Source: Nitrospira sp. CG24B (GTDB taxonomy: Bacteria; Nitrospirota; Nitrospiria; Nitrospirales; Nitrospiraceae). Taken from it: a stretch of DNA of 56,137 nucleotides. The notes beneath the pieces were generated by a model. That model made no database searches. It was not told the DNA's origin and saw only the letters and a list, made by a program, of their open reading frames with translations. Both the position numbers and the translations under genes were made by a program. The stretch's first letter is position 1, and the number at the start of each line of letters is the position of its first letter. Where the stretch lies: positions 71,290 through 127,426 of the forward strand of contig NEWS02000007.1 of NCBI GenBank assembly GCA_002869845.2, given 5' to 3'. Of this stretch, positions 1-9,918 are shown piece after piece.

Positions 1-80
1 CCTGTCATTCTCATTTTCGGAAACTGGCCGGGGGATCGTATCGAATGTTGGCTCAGACGTGTGGAGGTGACCATGCCGAT

Positions 81-825
81 CTACTTGCTGATTGATCCTG
101 ATCGAAGTAGGTCTTCAAAATAGCCTATGGTCCTGGCGATGCCCTCTTCCAGTTGTACCTTTGGAAACCAGTCTAGCGTGGATTTTGCGAGAGAAATATC
201 GGGTTTCCGTCTCTCCGGATCGTCCTGGGGAAGGCCCATGCTGACTATCTTCGATTTGGAGCCGGTGATCCGGATGATCAATTGTGCCAGCTCAAGAATC
301 GTAAATTCGTGTGGATTTCCCAGATTAATCGGACCGGTACAAGTTGTCGGGGTCTGCATCAGCCTCATCAGCGCATCGATTATGTCGTCTACATAACAGA
401 ATGATCGCGTCTGCGACCCCTTCCCATAGATGGTGATGGGGTTCCCCTGCAATGCTTGAATAATGAAGTTAGATGCAACTCTCCCGTCGTTTGGGTGCAT
501 CCTTGGGCCATAGGTATTGAAAATTCTGGCAACCTTTATCGCGACTTTATGCTGTCGATGATAGTCAAAAAACAACGAGCGCATCGTTTTCCTTCGTCAT
601 AACAGGCTCTTGACCCGATGGGGTTTACATTTCCCCAATAACTTTCAACTTGTGGATGCATGGTTGGATTACCGTATACCTCAGAGGTCGAAGCTTGAAG
701 TATGGTTGCTCTTACCCTTTTCGCCAATCCAAGTATATTGATTGACCCGTGCACATTCACTTTTGTCGTCTGGACGGGATCGTTCTGATAGTGGATTGGT
801 GAGGCCGGGCAGGCCAAGTTATAGA
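81..825 (-). pseudogene. UDP-glucuronate decarboxylase (UXS) pseudogene, IS-truncated and frameshifted
   Basis: The intact enzyme is an extended SDR that converts UDP-glucuronate to UDP-xylose for surface glycans. Two minus-strand frames together give the C-terminal two thirds of the family: NLACPASP, the STSEVYG stretch, the catalytic Y-x3-K in CYDEGK, then [17 protein letters not shown]. The frame breaks near 575-585, where the protein should read CAESLFF but the DNA reads CA then RSLFF in the next frame. This fits a 4-base deletion. The N-terminal NAD-binding half is missing because an ISL3 element abuts codon Tyr just before NLACPAS. The gene is therefore dead twice over. The family call is secure; the order of the two lesions is unknown. 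Confidence 0.9.
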
Positions 826-2200
826 GGCTCTTCTCCCTGGTGAGTGGGTAAACGAAGGGCGGGAAACGGCATTTCTGGAGGATCGGAGCGTGAATGCTGT
901 GTTCTCCGGGGCCTGAAAATCTGGCATGATCGCCGGATGCACACACACCGACACCTCTGGGCCACCTACCGCTTCCCCGGCTTCCGGCCCACTCCAACGG
1001 TCCAGGGCATCATCGGTGATCTGAAGGCCCGCGTTATCCACCTGTGCCGGCGGGGAAAAAAACGGCATGTGGCGCGTGCGGACAGGGTGCTCGGTCCTGG
1101 TATGACCGCAAGACACGCCGCGTTCGCGACCTGCCCTGCGGGGACACGCGGGTCTATCTGGCGGTGGAGATTCGTCGCGTCGAGTGCCGGAAATGCGGCA
1201 AAGTGAAGCAGGAAACGTTGGATTGGCTTGCGGACAATCCGTTCTACACCAAACGCGTTGCCTTCTTCGTGGGACGGCGCTGCCGAAGCATGACGATCAA
1301 GGATGTCGCCGAGGAAACCCGGCTGAACGGGAAAACGATCAAGGCCCTCGATGCGCAGTACATGCAGGAACAGTTGCGACGAGCGGGGACGCCTGCACCA
1401 AAGGTGATCGGTCTCGACGAGATCTCAATCCGCAAGGGACACACGTACCGGATTGTGGTCAGCGACTTGGAGCGGCGGCGGCCCATCTGGTTCGGGGGCA
1501 CGGACCGCTCAGAAGCGAGTATGGACGAGTTCTACCAGTGGCTGGGCGTGTCAAAGAGCAAGAAGATCCGGCTGGCCGTGATGGACATGTGGAAAGCGTT
1601 CCGCAATGCGACACACAAGCCGGAGTACGCGCCACAGGCCGCCATCTTGTTCGACAAGTTCCATGTGCTGCGGCATCTCGGCGAGGCGTTGGACACGGTG
1701 CGCAAGGCCGAGTACGACCGATTGACAGGGAAGGATCGGCGGTTCATCAAGGGCCAGAAGTACACGCTCCTCGCGCACCGGGAGAACCTCAAGCCGGATG
1801 GCCGGCGAAGCCTGCGGTTGCTGCTGAAGACCAACGGCGGTTGAACACGGCCTACATTCTCAAGGAGGAGTTCGGGCAGCTCTGGGACTACGAACGGGAA
1901 GGCTGGGCTCGTCGCTTCTTCGAGAACTGGCGCACCTCACTCAAATGGCAACGCCTGAAGCCCTACGAGAAGTTTGCCAAGATGATCGACCGGCACTGGG
2001 ACGGGATCGCAGCCTACTGCAAGCCGGAGAACAAGGTCGCCTTAGGATTCGTCGAGGGCATGAACAACAAGATCCGCGTCATGCAGCGGCGGAGCTACGG
2101 CTTACGCGACGAGGAGTACCTGCGGCTGAAAGTTCTCACCTGCATGCTCGACCCGATATGAAATTAGGCCGACATCACCCACTCGGTGAGGAGAAGAACC
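826..2200 (+). mobile_element. ISL3-family insertion sequence, degenerate
   Basis: Imperfect terminal inverted repeats of about 26 bp lie at 826-851 and 2175-2200; 19 of 26 positions match when the right one is reverse-complemented. They enclose one transposase gene of ISL3 type. ISL3 elements usually make an 8-bp target duplication, but none is visible here, and the right flank does not continue the interrupted UXS gene. A deletion or rearrangement probably followed insertion. The transposase carries two frameshifts, so the copy cannot move by itself. Confidence 0.85.
937..2161 (+). pseudogene. ISL3-family transposase, two frameshifts
   Basis: The protein can be read in three successive plus frames. 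The first starts with ATG at 937. The second carries a CGAC zinc-binding pair, the RSWYDRKTRRVRDLP stretch, VIGLDEISIRKGH (first DDE Asp) and a DMWKAF segment (second Asp). The third contains the VEGMNNKIR C-terminal motif with the catalytic Glu. The first shift falls in the run of seven A near 1060. The second, near 1835, is explained by loss of one C before GGCGG. The A-run could be slippery, but ISL3 transposases are normally made without frameshifting, so decay is the simpler view. Confidence 0.88.
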
Positions 2201-3016
2201 ATAAAAATATTGAAGGAGGTGCGTAGCCTTAGAGAGGTCGGCAGCCTCAGGTTGGTGACTCGCTCTCGTGTGGTCAGCGTGCGAAGGGCATGGGCGCTGT
2301 TTCAGTAGCGGAGTCAGGGTGTTCAAGGAACGCGCTATCGACTGTCGGTGCCACTAGGCATGGCCGTAGATGCGAGCCAGAACGAAGATTGAGGCGCGGG
2401 GCAATCAGCCTGAAGCGACTGAATGATTGCCGAACGTGATTCCGGCCAGATGACGGCCCCCGTGGTTCCACACAAGGGCGGGCCGTTTTTGTGTATGCTC
2501 ACCATGAAGTGACGTCTTACCGGCAAGCAATCAATGCCTACAGCGAATAGGTCTCGAGAAAATGAGCTCGAGTAGTGCTCACTAAATTGAATAGTCTGGG
2601 GGTGAAACAAGAGACCGGAACAGAAGGGGGGCGAGAATGTTTGCTTCTGTGCCCTCTTTTGCCCCACGCCCCTCCTGATCTTCTGTAGCACCTCTCACCA
2701 CTCCACCATCTCTCCCTCATGCAGCCAAACACCTAAAGTAGATTAGTTTCTGTGGATTTTCTTACTCAGGGGGAGTTGCGCGAGGGTGGTACGCAGGTTG
2801 CGTATGTCTAGAATGTCGAACAAGCAGCGACCGTTATGTGCTGGCGGGAATCAGGCACGAGAAGAGTCATGAATGAGAGCAGGCGGCAATGGTGGTTGGT
2901 CGGACGAGCGAAGGGGGAGCGCTATGAATGTTGGGAGGGGCTGGTATGTGGTCCAGAAGAACAGTAGGGCAATAGAAAGACTATGCGGTTCACGTGTCGA
3001 ACATGGAGGTAGATCA
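2201..3016. other. Gene-free stretch downstream of ISL3
   Basis: About 800 bases without a convincing gene. The short open frames in both directions lack recognisable domains and good ribosome sites. The segment right of the insertion sequence does not resemble the missing UXS 5' half. The last part must contain the promoter of the cupredoxin-like gene, but no clear -35/-10 pair was identified. Confidence 0.5.
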
Positions 3017-3508
3017 ATGAGGATCAGATCGTTTTCAGGTCTCGGACTAGCCACATACATTGCTGTGACAGGAATGATTTTGTTCGGTGCGGGAACGGGC
3101 ACCGCGTACGCCCAAGCTCAGGGGATGGATGCCCCACCATCGAAGGTGGAGATCACCATTAAAGATCGGCAGCACGGGTATCAGACTGTAGGTGTGACCC
3201 ATCCGTCGCACGATACGACCATCGTGGTTCGGAACGAGGATACCGTCACCCATGGGTTCGCCTCGAGACTGTTTAGGGATATCGATGTCCAGGTGGAGAA
3301 CGGCAAGGAGGTGTGGGGGAAAAATTTCCGGTCATTCCATCTGGAGCCAGGACACATCATGACGCTCCGCTTTTCGACGGCTCCGATGAAATTGGGGATC
3401 CACGGTCCCGTTGAGAGTATGCGTCACGCAATTTGGTGCGACATACACCCCGAAGTCCGTGGGGAATTGTATGTTGTAGAAACGAGGGGCGATCTCGGTG
3501 GCCGCTGA
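3017..3508 (+). CDS. Secreted cupredoxin-like protein
   Basis: A predicted 163-residue periplasmic protein with an N-terminal signal sequence (positively charged MRIRS, hydrophobic stretch, cleavage near AYAQA). The rest is a beta-rich cupredoxin-like domain. His79 in a THGF segment, Cys141 and His144 in WCDIHPE are in the right order for three of the type-1 copper ligands. The usual axial Met is not obvious after His144. The ATG at 3017 is preferred over upstream in-frame starts because GGAGGT lies 6 bases before it and the signal peptide begins there. The next gene appears to encode a similar domain, so the two may act together in copper binding or electron transfer. The substrate is unknown. 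Confidence 0.7.
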   Translation: MRIRSFSGLGLATYIAVTGMILFGAGTGTAYAQAQGMDAPPSKVEITIKDRQHGYQTVGVTHPSHDTTIVVRNEDTVTHGFASRLFRDIDVQVENGKEVWGKNFRSFHLEPGHIMTLRFSTAPMKLGIHGPVESMRHAIWCDIHPEVRGELYVVETRGDLGGR

Positions 3509-3621
3509 GCACTCCCCATCAACGGCCTCAAGGTCTCTCGTCATTATTATAATTGCGATGCCCGTCCGGGGGGCGATGTACGAGGGGCCGAGGGGTGGAT
3601 AATGCGAGCGGGAGAAACGTG

Positions 3622-4097
3622 ATGACGAACGGGAGGGTAGTCCACTGCAGGTCATCGATGGTACTCGTCGGGTTTCTCACATTGATGGTAGGAAATTGCC
3701 TGGTGTCGTCCATGGCTCTCGCGGGAGAGTTCCGTTTTATGGTCCATGATGTGAAAGGCGATGCGGCGGCTTTGTCGCCGAGAGAAGTGATCATTCACAC
3801 GAGCACGGACCTCAAGGGGGACTGAGCTTCGTGCTCGAGAATGCGACGCCCCGCACCCGTGTGTTCGAAGCCCCTGGCTTGTTCGAGCAGACTATTGCGG
3901 AGGGGAGCGAGAATTCGACCGTGAACCCGATGCGCGTCTACATCGCTCCTGGAGAGAGGGTGCACATCCGGGTCAGTGCAGAACGGTTGAACCGTGAGCG
4001 AGGAACAGATGCGTCGGGAGCGCAAACCTCTCACCTCTTCTGCCTGCTGCATAAGGGTGAAATGGCCTTCCGAAACCAGATTCAGGTAGTTCCCTAA
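3622..4097 (+). pseudogene. Second cupredoxin-like secreted protein, frameshifted
   Basis: Starts at ATG 3622 after a GGGAG site and encodes a signal peptide ending near MALAGEF. The frame stops at 3825 right after TDLKGD. The adjacent frame continues the same domain to 4097 and ends with a C-x2-H-x3-M pattern (CLLHKGEM) typical of a type-1 copper site. Adding one G to the five-G run near 3815 joins the frames into about 158 residues. The lesion may be a true pseudogene mutation or a homopolymer sequencing error. It follows the first cupredoxin-like gene by about 110 bases on the same strand. Confidence 0.65.
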
Positions 4098-4543
4098 GCG
4101 AGCTACCCCTTCTAGGCGAAGAGGAAAAAAACGAAGCGGAGGCGGGTCTAGAGAGCTCTTTCTCACTTGCGTGGAGGTCTTGGAGGGGTTTTAGGCTCCC
4201 CACCACCCGGTGGGCCTGCTCACCGCCCCAGCGCTCGACCTCGATTCCCCTGAGTGTTCCTCTCACCGAGGCCTCCGCTCACTATTAAGATAAGCGGGAT
4301 ATACCCGGAGTCAAGCAGAGGGTCACCATTGTAGCGGATCGCCTCACTTTCCATTGCTGGCCCCATTTCTTCCCGACAGAGAATAGTCCTGTTCGTCCTT
4401 TTCCCGCAGCTTGCCGGAGAAGCGCAGCGACGCTTTATGAACAATCAGGCGCACACTGCATTACTCTCTTGATCTTGCTTGGCTCGTCTCTCGACCTCAT
4501 TCTTTTCCAACTAGAGGATCACTCCGAAACCTCTAGCAATCGC
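4098..4543. other. Gene-free stretch between convergent genes
   Basis: About 445 bases between the plus-strand cupredoxin pseudogene and the minus-strand VOC gene. Open frames here show no family resemblance. No strong terminator hairpin with a T-tract was found. Confidence 0.45.
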
Positions 4544-4897
4544 TCAGGCATGGCGTTTGTGGATCGTGATGTGATTCCCGTCCGGGTCCTCGATCACCGC
4601 CATCCGGCAGAAGGGCGTGTCGAATATTTCCGTGACGAACGGCACGGCCCGCTCCCTCATTTTGTGGATAAAGGCATCAAGGTCTGACACTTCAAGCGCC
4701 ACCACGGCCCCCTTTGCGCCGGGCGTATGGCCCATCTCTGTCGTCGTGATGGCGAAGGTCGAATCTCCGACGTCGTATTCCACCCAGACGTCTCGGTAGT
4801 TATGGCTTACGTGCAAACCCAGCACGTGTTCGTAGAATGCCCGTGCCCGCTCCATATTCGAGATGGGGTACACAGTGAACGCGATCGACGTAATCAT
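4544..4897 (-). CDS. VOC (glyoxalase/bleomycin-resistance) family protein
   Basis: A 117-residue single-module vicinal-oxygen-chelate protein. It begins with the typical beta strand and NMERARAFYEHVLGL segment, and ends with the second half-module VIEDPDGNHITIH. The possible metal ligands are the glutamate in VEYDV and the late His/Glu positions. A single module would act as a homodimer. ATG 4897 has AAGGAA 7 bases upstream. It lies about 70 bases downstream of the large activase gene on the same strand and may be co-transcribed. The substrate cannot be inferred; glyoxalase I activity is only one possibility in this broad family. Confidence 0.85.
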   Translation of the reverse strand: MITSIAFTVYPISNMERARAFYEHVLGLHVSHNYRDVWVEYDVGDSTFAITTTEMGHTPGAKGAVVALEVSDLDAFIHKMRERAVPFVTEIFDTPFCRMAVIEDPDGNHITIHKRHA

Positions 4898-4969
4898 TGA
4901 AACATTCCTTGCTTGGCGATGTGTGGCTCGTTCCCGAGGCGCTGACGGTGCGGAGGAACAAGGGAAACA

Positions 4970-7900
4970 TCACGTCTGAGCCACATGGGTTCTGGCTGCA
5001 TGTTCGAGCACCTGCTGGATGTGAACGTCCACCTGTCGGAGCACTGAGGGCGAGACGGCGTACCCGTCGCTCTCATAGGTGAGTATGGGCAGGCCTTGCT
5101 CAGCGCTGAGTGGTTTGAGAATGGCTTCTGAAATCCGGTAGGGAAGGCAGTTGAACGGCCCGATGACGAGCATGCCGTCGTATCCTTCTCGGGCAGCCTC
5201 AATTCCCTTGCCTACGGTCGGGAGAAGTTCGCCATATATTGCGGGCGAGACGTGTTCTGCTCCCTTTTCAAAAATGGACGAGACTGCGTTAGGGCCAGCC
5301 ACCAGCAGGCCGGTCTTGCCAAAGAGCGCGCGGTAATGTGCTTCCTCACGCTTCAAGGTCTGGTAGCTCATCCACTGTTGAATGTACTCTTTCCCCTCAG
5401 GCTGAAACATCCTTGTGCAGGCTTTGGCCAGGGCCAGGCCTCCCGGTTTCATGCCCCAGGTGCCCGCCGTTTCCGCCATGGGATGGTATGCGACGTAGAG
5501 AAACAGCTCACTCAAATCAACTGGCTTGAGGATGATGCCTCGTTGGGCATAGAGATCCCGCACGCCGTCCATGAAAAACGAACTGAAGCGGGTGAAGAAG
5601 TCGCCGGCCACGACAACGCGCGGGCAGGTCCGTGGATCTTTCGTGCGAGGGAGGTGCGCCAGGCGCTCGACGAACGTCGGCAGTGTGGCATGAAACTCGT
5701 CGAGTGATCGAGTTTCCCGGGCGAACCGTTCCCATTCAGTCTGTAGTTGATCAAGCGTGCCCTTTTCTCCGACGACGCGGAGCACATGGTCGATCTCCAC
5801 GAGAATGTCGGCAAGGATAATGGCCGGCGACATATGTTGCGCCAGCACATCTTTATCGAAGCCCAGAAAGTCGTTCTCCGGCTGCGGGTTGAAGAGGAAC
5901 AGATCGGTCAGCCGTTGCTCGGCGAGGAATCGTTCAAAATATCCCATATAGGCGTCGCTGACGCAGGGTGCGCCACCCTGGAGCATATAGAAGCCCGCGA
6001 TCTCTCCTGGTTGGCGTTGTTCGTGGATCTGAAGCAGCTGGCCGATGCAGATCGGCAGGGGGAGACATTCGCGGCCGGAGGTATGTTGCAGCCCCTTGTC
6101 GAGTTGGGCGCGGTCCAACGGGATGACTTGGCCGGGGTGGAGCCCGAGCCAACCGGCTCCCATGGCAAAGGCCCTCGTGTGGTAGGGAGAGAAGTTCGGA
6201 AAGTAGACCTTCACCCGCAGGTCGATGAGCGGTACCGATTCGCCGTTCGATCGAACAATGCGGCCACCCGAGACGAGACGGCATGGAACAAAGGGTCTGG
6301 CAGCGGCGGTCTGCAGGTCCCGATAATTGTGGATGATGTCCAGGAAGGCTTCCAGCCTCGTTTGGACCCCGGCATCGGCGGTGTGCGCATCGATTTCGAG
6401 GACGAGGTAGGGTTTCGAGCCCAACTCCGAGGCGAGCATGGAGTGGGTGAACGCGTCGATGGTACAGCTGAAATTGCTGACGCTCAACAGGAACAAGTTG
6501 GGATGTTGTTTTGCGATGCCGACGGCATTCAAGATCTGGTTGGCAAAGTGCCAGGAGGTAGGTCCTTCTTCGCCCGGCATGAGACAGTCGGCCGGAATAA
6601 CGGCCACTCCCATGCTGGAGAGTTTCTTGCCAACCGATTGCGAGGCCTCCGGGGTAAAGGCGTTGTAGCTGTGGCCGGCGAGTAGGATGGCGGGCTTGCC
6701 AGCGGCGATGGCCGCATCGAGCGCCCGCTTCCCAAATTCGCGGAGCGTCCGCTCCGCATCAGTCTGTGCTTGCACAGCGGCTTCCCACGCGCTGACGGCC
6801 ACCTCGCGCCCGACTCCCAACTCCGCCACTGCCATGTCGACCAAGGCAGAGCAGGTCTCGTAGCTGTCGATGAACTCCAGCACGGGCGAGAGTAAGCGGC
6901 GATCGGGAAATGCCTTGGCCAGAAAATAGGGTCCGGCCTGTGTGATCGGACAGAGATACGAATCTTTGCACTGATTTGGGTGGGGCATGCGTACGACGTG
7001 TGGAATGAAGATCAGACCTACGCCTTTCTTGACCAGGTCCAAGACAGCGCCGTGCGCAATCTGCGCGGGGAAACAAAATCCAGAATGTGAACTCAGATCG
7101 CCCCGAGGGTCGACATCCGAGAGCACGACGTCCATGCCGATACGGGAAAAGAACGTAGAGTATAGCGGAAACAATGAGTGCGTCGTCAGGGCTCTGGGAA
7201 TGCCGATGCGCGTGCCGCTCGCCATCGGGGCCGCAGGTGAACGACCCAGAGATTCGCGGACAAACGCCTTCGCGCTTTCGTAGGCTGGTCCCACGCCCCA
7301 AGAGGTGCGCTCGACACGTTCGTGCTTTGGGGTGGCGGATGGTGGAGCGGGGGTGACCTGAAAGAGCACCTCGGCTCGTTTCTCGACTAGGTCCTGAGCC
7401 GCTGCGGTCCGGGCCTTGCGCTTCCAGACATTCTCATAGAGGCTGCAACGGCCTCCGAAAGGAAATCGGCGTCCGGCGACCTCGAACCGGTCGATGCTGC
7501 AGTACATCTTGCAGGCGCCGCAGGTGAACCGGCCGACTTGCTTCATCTCCGGGGCGCCGAGCGTGAGCAGATCCACCGTGTGGCTCAACATTGTCTCGGA
7601 CCGCTTCAGCGCCAGGAGCCCGACCCCCAGCGCGCCGAGCAATTCCGGGTTGGGCGGGATTACGACCTGCCGACCGACGCTGTGGGCGAACGCGTACCCG
7701 ACGGCTCGGTTCAGCGCGACGCCTCCTTGCAGGAAGATCTTCTTTCCCATGTAGCGCGGGCCTTTGACACGATTCAGATAATTGCCGGCAATGGCATACA
7801 CCAGTCCGGCGATGATGTTGTCACGGGGGTGGCCCTGTTGCTGGGCGAGACGAATGTCGGAATTGATGAAGGCTGCGCAGGTCGCCTTGAAGTGCACCGG

Positions 7901-9223
7901 TGACGGAGCGGTCAGTGCCAGGTCGCCGATGTCTGAGACCGTGATGCCGAGATCACTGTGGGCGCTCTCTTCCAGAAAGGAGCCCGTACCTGCCGAACAG
8001 GCGTTGTTCATCGCATAGTCGATGGGTACGCCGTTGCGCAAATAGATGTATTTAGAGTCCTGTCCGCCGATCTCAAAAATCGTGTCCACATCCGGATCGT
8101 AATGTGTGGCGCCTGCCGCATGGGCCGAGATCTCGTTATAGACATGTTCGGTGCCAAGGTAGGCGCCGGCGAGTTCACGCGCCGATCCGGTTGTGCCGAT
8201 CAAGCCGATCTGATGATTGCCCACCTGACTGATAAGTGCCTGAAGACACTCACGGGTTGCCGAGACCGGATTCCCTTTCGTCCGTCCGTAATGCGACGCC
8301 ACCACAGCCTGCGTCGTGGGATCGATCAAAATGGCCTTGGTCGTCGTCGACCCCGCATCCACTCCCAGAATCAACGGTCCATCGGAAGGGATCTGTCGAG
8401 GTGGTTCGGCGATCACTTGCACCCGTTCGCCATAGAGATGGAGAGGTGGGAGACGGCCCAGGCCCGGCTGTGCGGCAATCTTCGGAGATGTCTCGCTGGG
8501 TGAGTCCTGCACAAGCAGGGCGGTCCCCCAGGCTTCGAACCAGGGGCTTTCGGGCAGCACCACGAACTCCGTGGCGGGCAGCTTGGCGCGCAATGCCTGC
8601 AGCATCGCATCGTTACGCGTGACGCCGCCGATCAAGAGGACTCGCCTCAGCTCGCGCATGCCCTTCTCCAGCAACGCAATCACTTTGTTGGACATGCTGT
8701 CGTGCAGCGTGTGGAGAATATCTTCGGGCGTCGCCTCGTTGCGGTTCAGCTTGTGGGTGATGTCCGATTTGCAATGGACCGAGCAGCGCGAGGCAAGAGG
8801 TACGACCTTGCCGCTGAAGGACCGCTGGATCGCCTCCTCCATGTCCAGCCCCATCCGACCGATCTGTTGCACGAAGAATTCGCCGCTACCCGCCGCGCAC
8901 TTGTTGTGGGACACGACATTGGTGATCCGGCCATCCATCAAAAGGTAGACGAGGAAGGATTCCCCACCGAGCGACGCGACCGCGTCAAACGTCCCGCCCA
9001 CCTCACGGAGCGCCCGCTGTACTGCGGCTACCTCGGAAATATGACCGAGTTGGCCGGACACGCCGAAATACTCCGCATCGTTGAACTCCTGGCGGCCAAG
9101 TATCTCGTTGAGGATTTCGAGCGGCCGGCCTTGATGGGCCAGCACGATGGCGTTCCGTGTATCACTCCGAAGGGAGGCCACTTTCACCGTGAGGGCGCCG
9201 ATGTTCACGCCGACGTACGACAT
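4970..9223 (-). CDS. Giant acyl-CoA dehydratase activase-related ATPase (BcrAD/BadFG, two domains, DUF2229)
   Basis: A 1417-residue protein of the 2-hydroxyacyl-CoA dehydratase activator superfamily. Residues 1-250 form a first BcrAD/BadFG ASKHA ATPase domain (GVNIGALTVK, CAAGSGEF). Residues 280-560 form a second with the classical phosphate loop GVDAGSTTTK and the [4Fe-4S] cysteine region CSAGTGSFLEE. A CGACKMYC cluster and a later GGRC follow. The C-terminal half matches the DUF2229/HgdB-like part (GIPRALTTHSLFPLYSTFF onwards). Classical activators use ATP to inject an electron into a dehydratase, but no separate dehydratase subunits lie nearby. The role of the fused family is not established. 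The start at ATG 9223 has a strong GAGAGGAG site. Confidence 0.85.
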   Translation of the reverse strand: MSYVGVNIGALTVKVASLRSDTRNAIVLAHQGRPLEILNEILGRQEFNDAEYFGVSGQLGHISEVAAVQRALREVGGTFDAVASLGGESFLVYLLMDGRITNVVSHNKCAAGSGEFFVQQIGRMGLDMEEAIQRSFSGKVVPLASRCSVHCKSDITHKLNRNEATPEDILHTLHDSMSNKVIALLEKGMRELRRVLLIGGVTRNDAMLQALRAKLPATEFVVLPESPWFEAWGTALLVQDSPSETSPKIAAQPGLGRLPPLHLYGERVQVIAEPPRQIPSDGPLILGVDAGSTTTKAILIDPTTQAVVASHYGRTKGNPVSATRECLQALISQVGNHQIGLIGTTGSARELAGAYLGTEHVYNEISAHAAGATHYDPDVDTIFEIGGQDSKYIYLRNGVPIDYAMNNACSAGTGSFLEESAHSDLGITVSDIGDLALTAPSPVHFKATCAAFINSDIRLAQQQGHPRDNIIAGLVYAIAGNYLNRVKGPRYMGKKIFLQGGVALNRAVGYAFAHSVGRQVVIPPNPELLGALGVGLLALKRSETMLSHTVDLLTLGAPEMKQVGRFTCGACKMYCSIDRFEVAGRRFPFGGRCSLYENVWKRKARTAAAQDLVEKRAEVLFQVTPAPPSATPKHERVERTSWGVGPAYESAKAFVRESLGRSPAAPMASGTRIGIPRALTTHSLFPLYSTFFSRIGMDVVLSDVDPRGDLSSHSGFCFPAQIAHGAVLDLVKKGVGLIFIPHVVRMPHPNQCKDSYLCPITQAGPYFLAKAFPDRRLLSPVLEFIDSYETCSALVDMAVAELGVGREVAVSAWEAAVQAQTDAERTLREFGKRALDAAIAAGKPAILLAGHSYNAFTPEASQSVGKKLSSMGVAVIPADCLMPGEEGPTSWHFANQILNAVGIAKQHPNLFLLSVSNFSCTIDAFTHSMLASELGSKPYLVLEIDAHTADAGVQTRLEAFLDIIHNYRDLQTAAARPFVPCRLVSGGRIVRSNGESVPLIDLRVKVYFPNFSPYHTRAFAMGAGWLGLHPGQVIPLDRAQLDKGLQHTSGRECLPLPICIGQLLQIHEQRQPGEIAGFYMLQGGAPCVSDAYMGYFERFLAEQRLTDLFLFNPQPENDFLGFDKDVLAQHMSPAIILADILVEIDHVLRVVGEKGTLDQLQTEWERFARETRSLDEFHATLPTFVERLAHLPRTKDPRTCPRVVVAGDFFTRFSSFFMDGVRDLYAQRGIILKPVDLSELFLYVAYHPMAETAGTWGMKPGGLALAKACTRMFQPEGKEYIQQWMSYQTLKREEAHYRALFGKTGLLVAGPNAVSSIFEKGAEHVSPAIYGELLPTVGKGIEAAREGYDGMLVIGPFNCLPYRISEAILKPLSAEQGLPILTYESDGYAVSPSVLRQVDVHIQQVLEHAARTHVAQT

Positions 9224-9283
9224 AGAGCTCCTCTCGAAACCGGGTAAGTGGCCTGACAGTCGACAGAGTGTGCAAGGCGCCCA

Positions 9284-9532
9284 TCAGACCGGAGGGATCT
9301 GACTAAGAATCTCCCGCTCCGCGTCCAGCCAATCATCGAGTGCATTCCCGTGCCGATACCCCCGTTCGCTGTAGAGCTCATAGGCACGCTTCGCGATCAG
9401 AATATGCGGATCATCGCAGGGTGACACCTGCTGGCGCGTGTGTGCGGCAGTGGGAGCCGCTGCCTTGGCTGGTGTACTCACTGGCACTCGGGACCTTGTC
9501 TTCTTGGTCTGGCGTGAAGGTTCTAGGTTCAT
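9284..9532 (-). CDS. DUF2934 domain small protein
   Basis: An 82-residue soluble protein. The basic N-terminal third, rich in Ser/Thr/Ala/Lys, is probably disordered. The C-terminal part (IAKRAYELYSERGYRHGNALDDWLDAEREI) reads as the DUF2934 motif, a short helix-turn-helix-like module of unknown role that is frequent in Nitrospira and Acidobacteria. The start at 9532 is chosen because AAGGAGG lies upstream and the family begins near here; the open frame continues upstream without similarity. It ends 60 bases before the activase start on the same strand. Confidence 0.75.
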   Translation of the reverse strand: MNLEPSRQTKKTRSRVPVSTPAKAAAPTAAHTRQQVSPCDDPHILIAKRAYELYSERGYRHGNALDDWLDAEREILSQIPPV

Positions 9533-9802
9533 GGCTCGGGGATCCTCCTTAAAGCAATTGTCGAGATAGACGGAAGGGAATCTGGATGAAGATGATATGT
9601 GGAAGGTGAGCAATGATCGTGCCTCATTGTTTTTCGAATAGGTAAGCATGACTGCACCCTGGCATGGTGTGAAGACAAGGGGTGCCGACAGATGTTGTCG
9701 CAATTCGGGGCATTTCGATTCAGCCTCCTGCGGTGTTCTGCCACAACCTTCTGCGAGTTGGTGGCCATGACGCGCGGTCTTGACCCACAACAGGAGAGGA
9801 GT

Positions 9803-9888
9803 TCTCTCTATATCATAAGTATGACAATCGAACCGACCGAGTGGCATTAGACTTGCTGTAGAAGTGATTGAGAGAGGATATAGAGAGA
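9803..9888. repeat. Inverted and direct short repeats upstream of the CBS gene
   Basis: A perfect 12-bp inverted repeat TCTCTCTATATC / GATATAGAGAGA lies at 9803-9814 and 9877-9888. In addition AGAGAGGATA is directly repeated with a 13-bp period at 9871-9880 and 9884-9893. The stretch sits between the divergent DUF2934 and CBS genes, just before the CBS ribosome site. It could be an operator or an mRNA leader hairpin. Function is not shown by sequence alone. Confidence 0.4.
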
Positions 9889-9918
9889 GGATAATGGCTA
9901 AAGAAGGAGGGAGGCGTT

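Noticed and set aside
1044..1075. Programmed frameshifting in the ISL3 transposase at the A-run
   Set aside because: A second, non-slippery frameshift near 1835 shows the gene is decayed, and the family does not normally use frameshifting.
2335..2691. Minus-strand open frame of 118 residues
   Set aside because: Low-complexity composition, no ribosome site, no recognised motif; probably chance.
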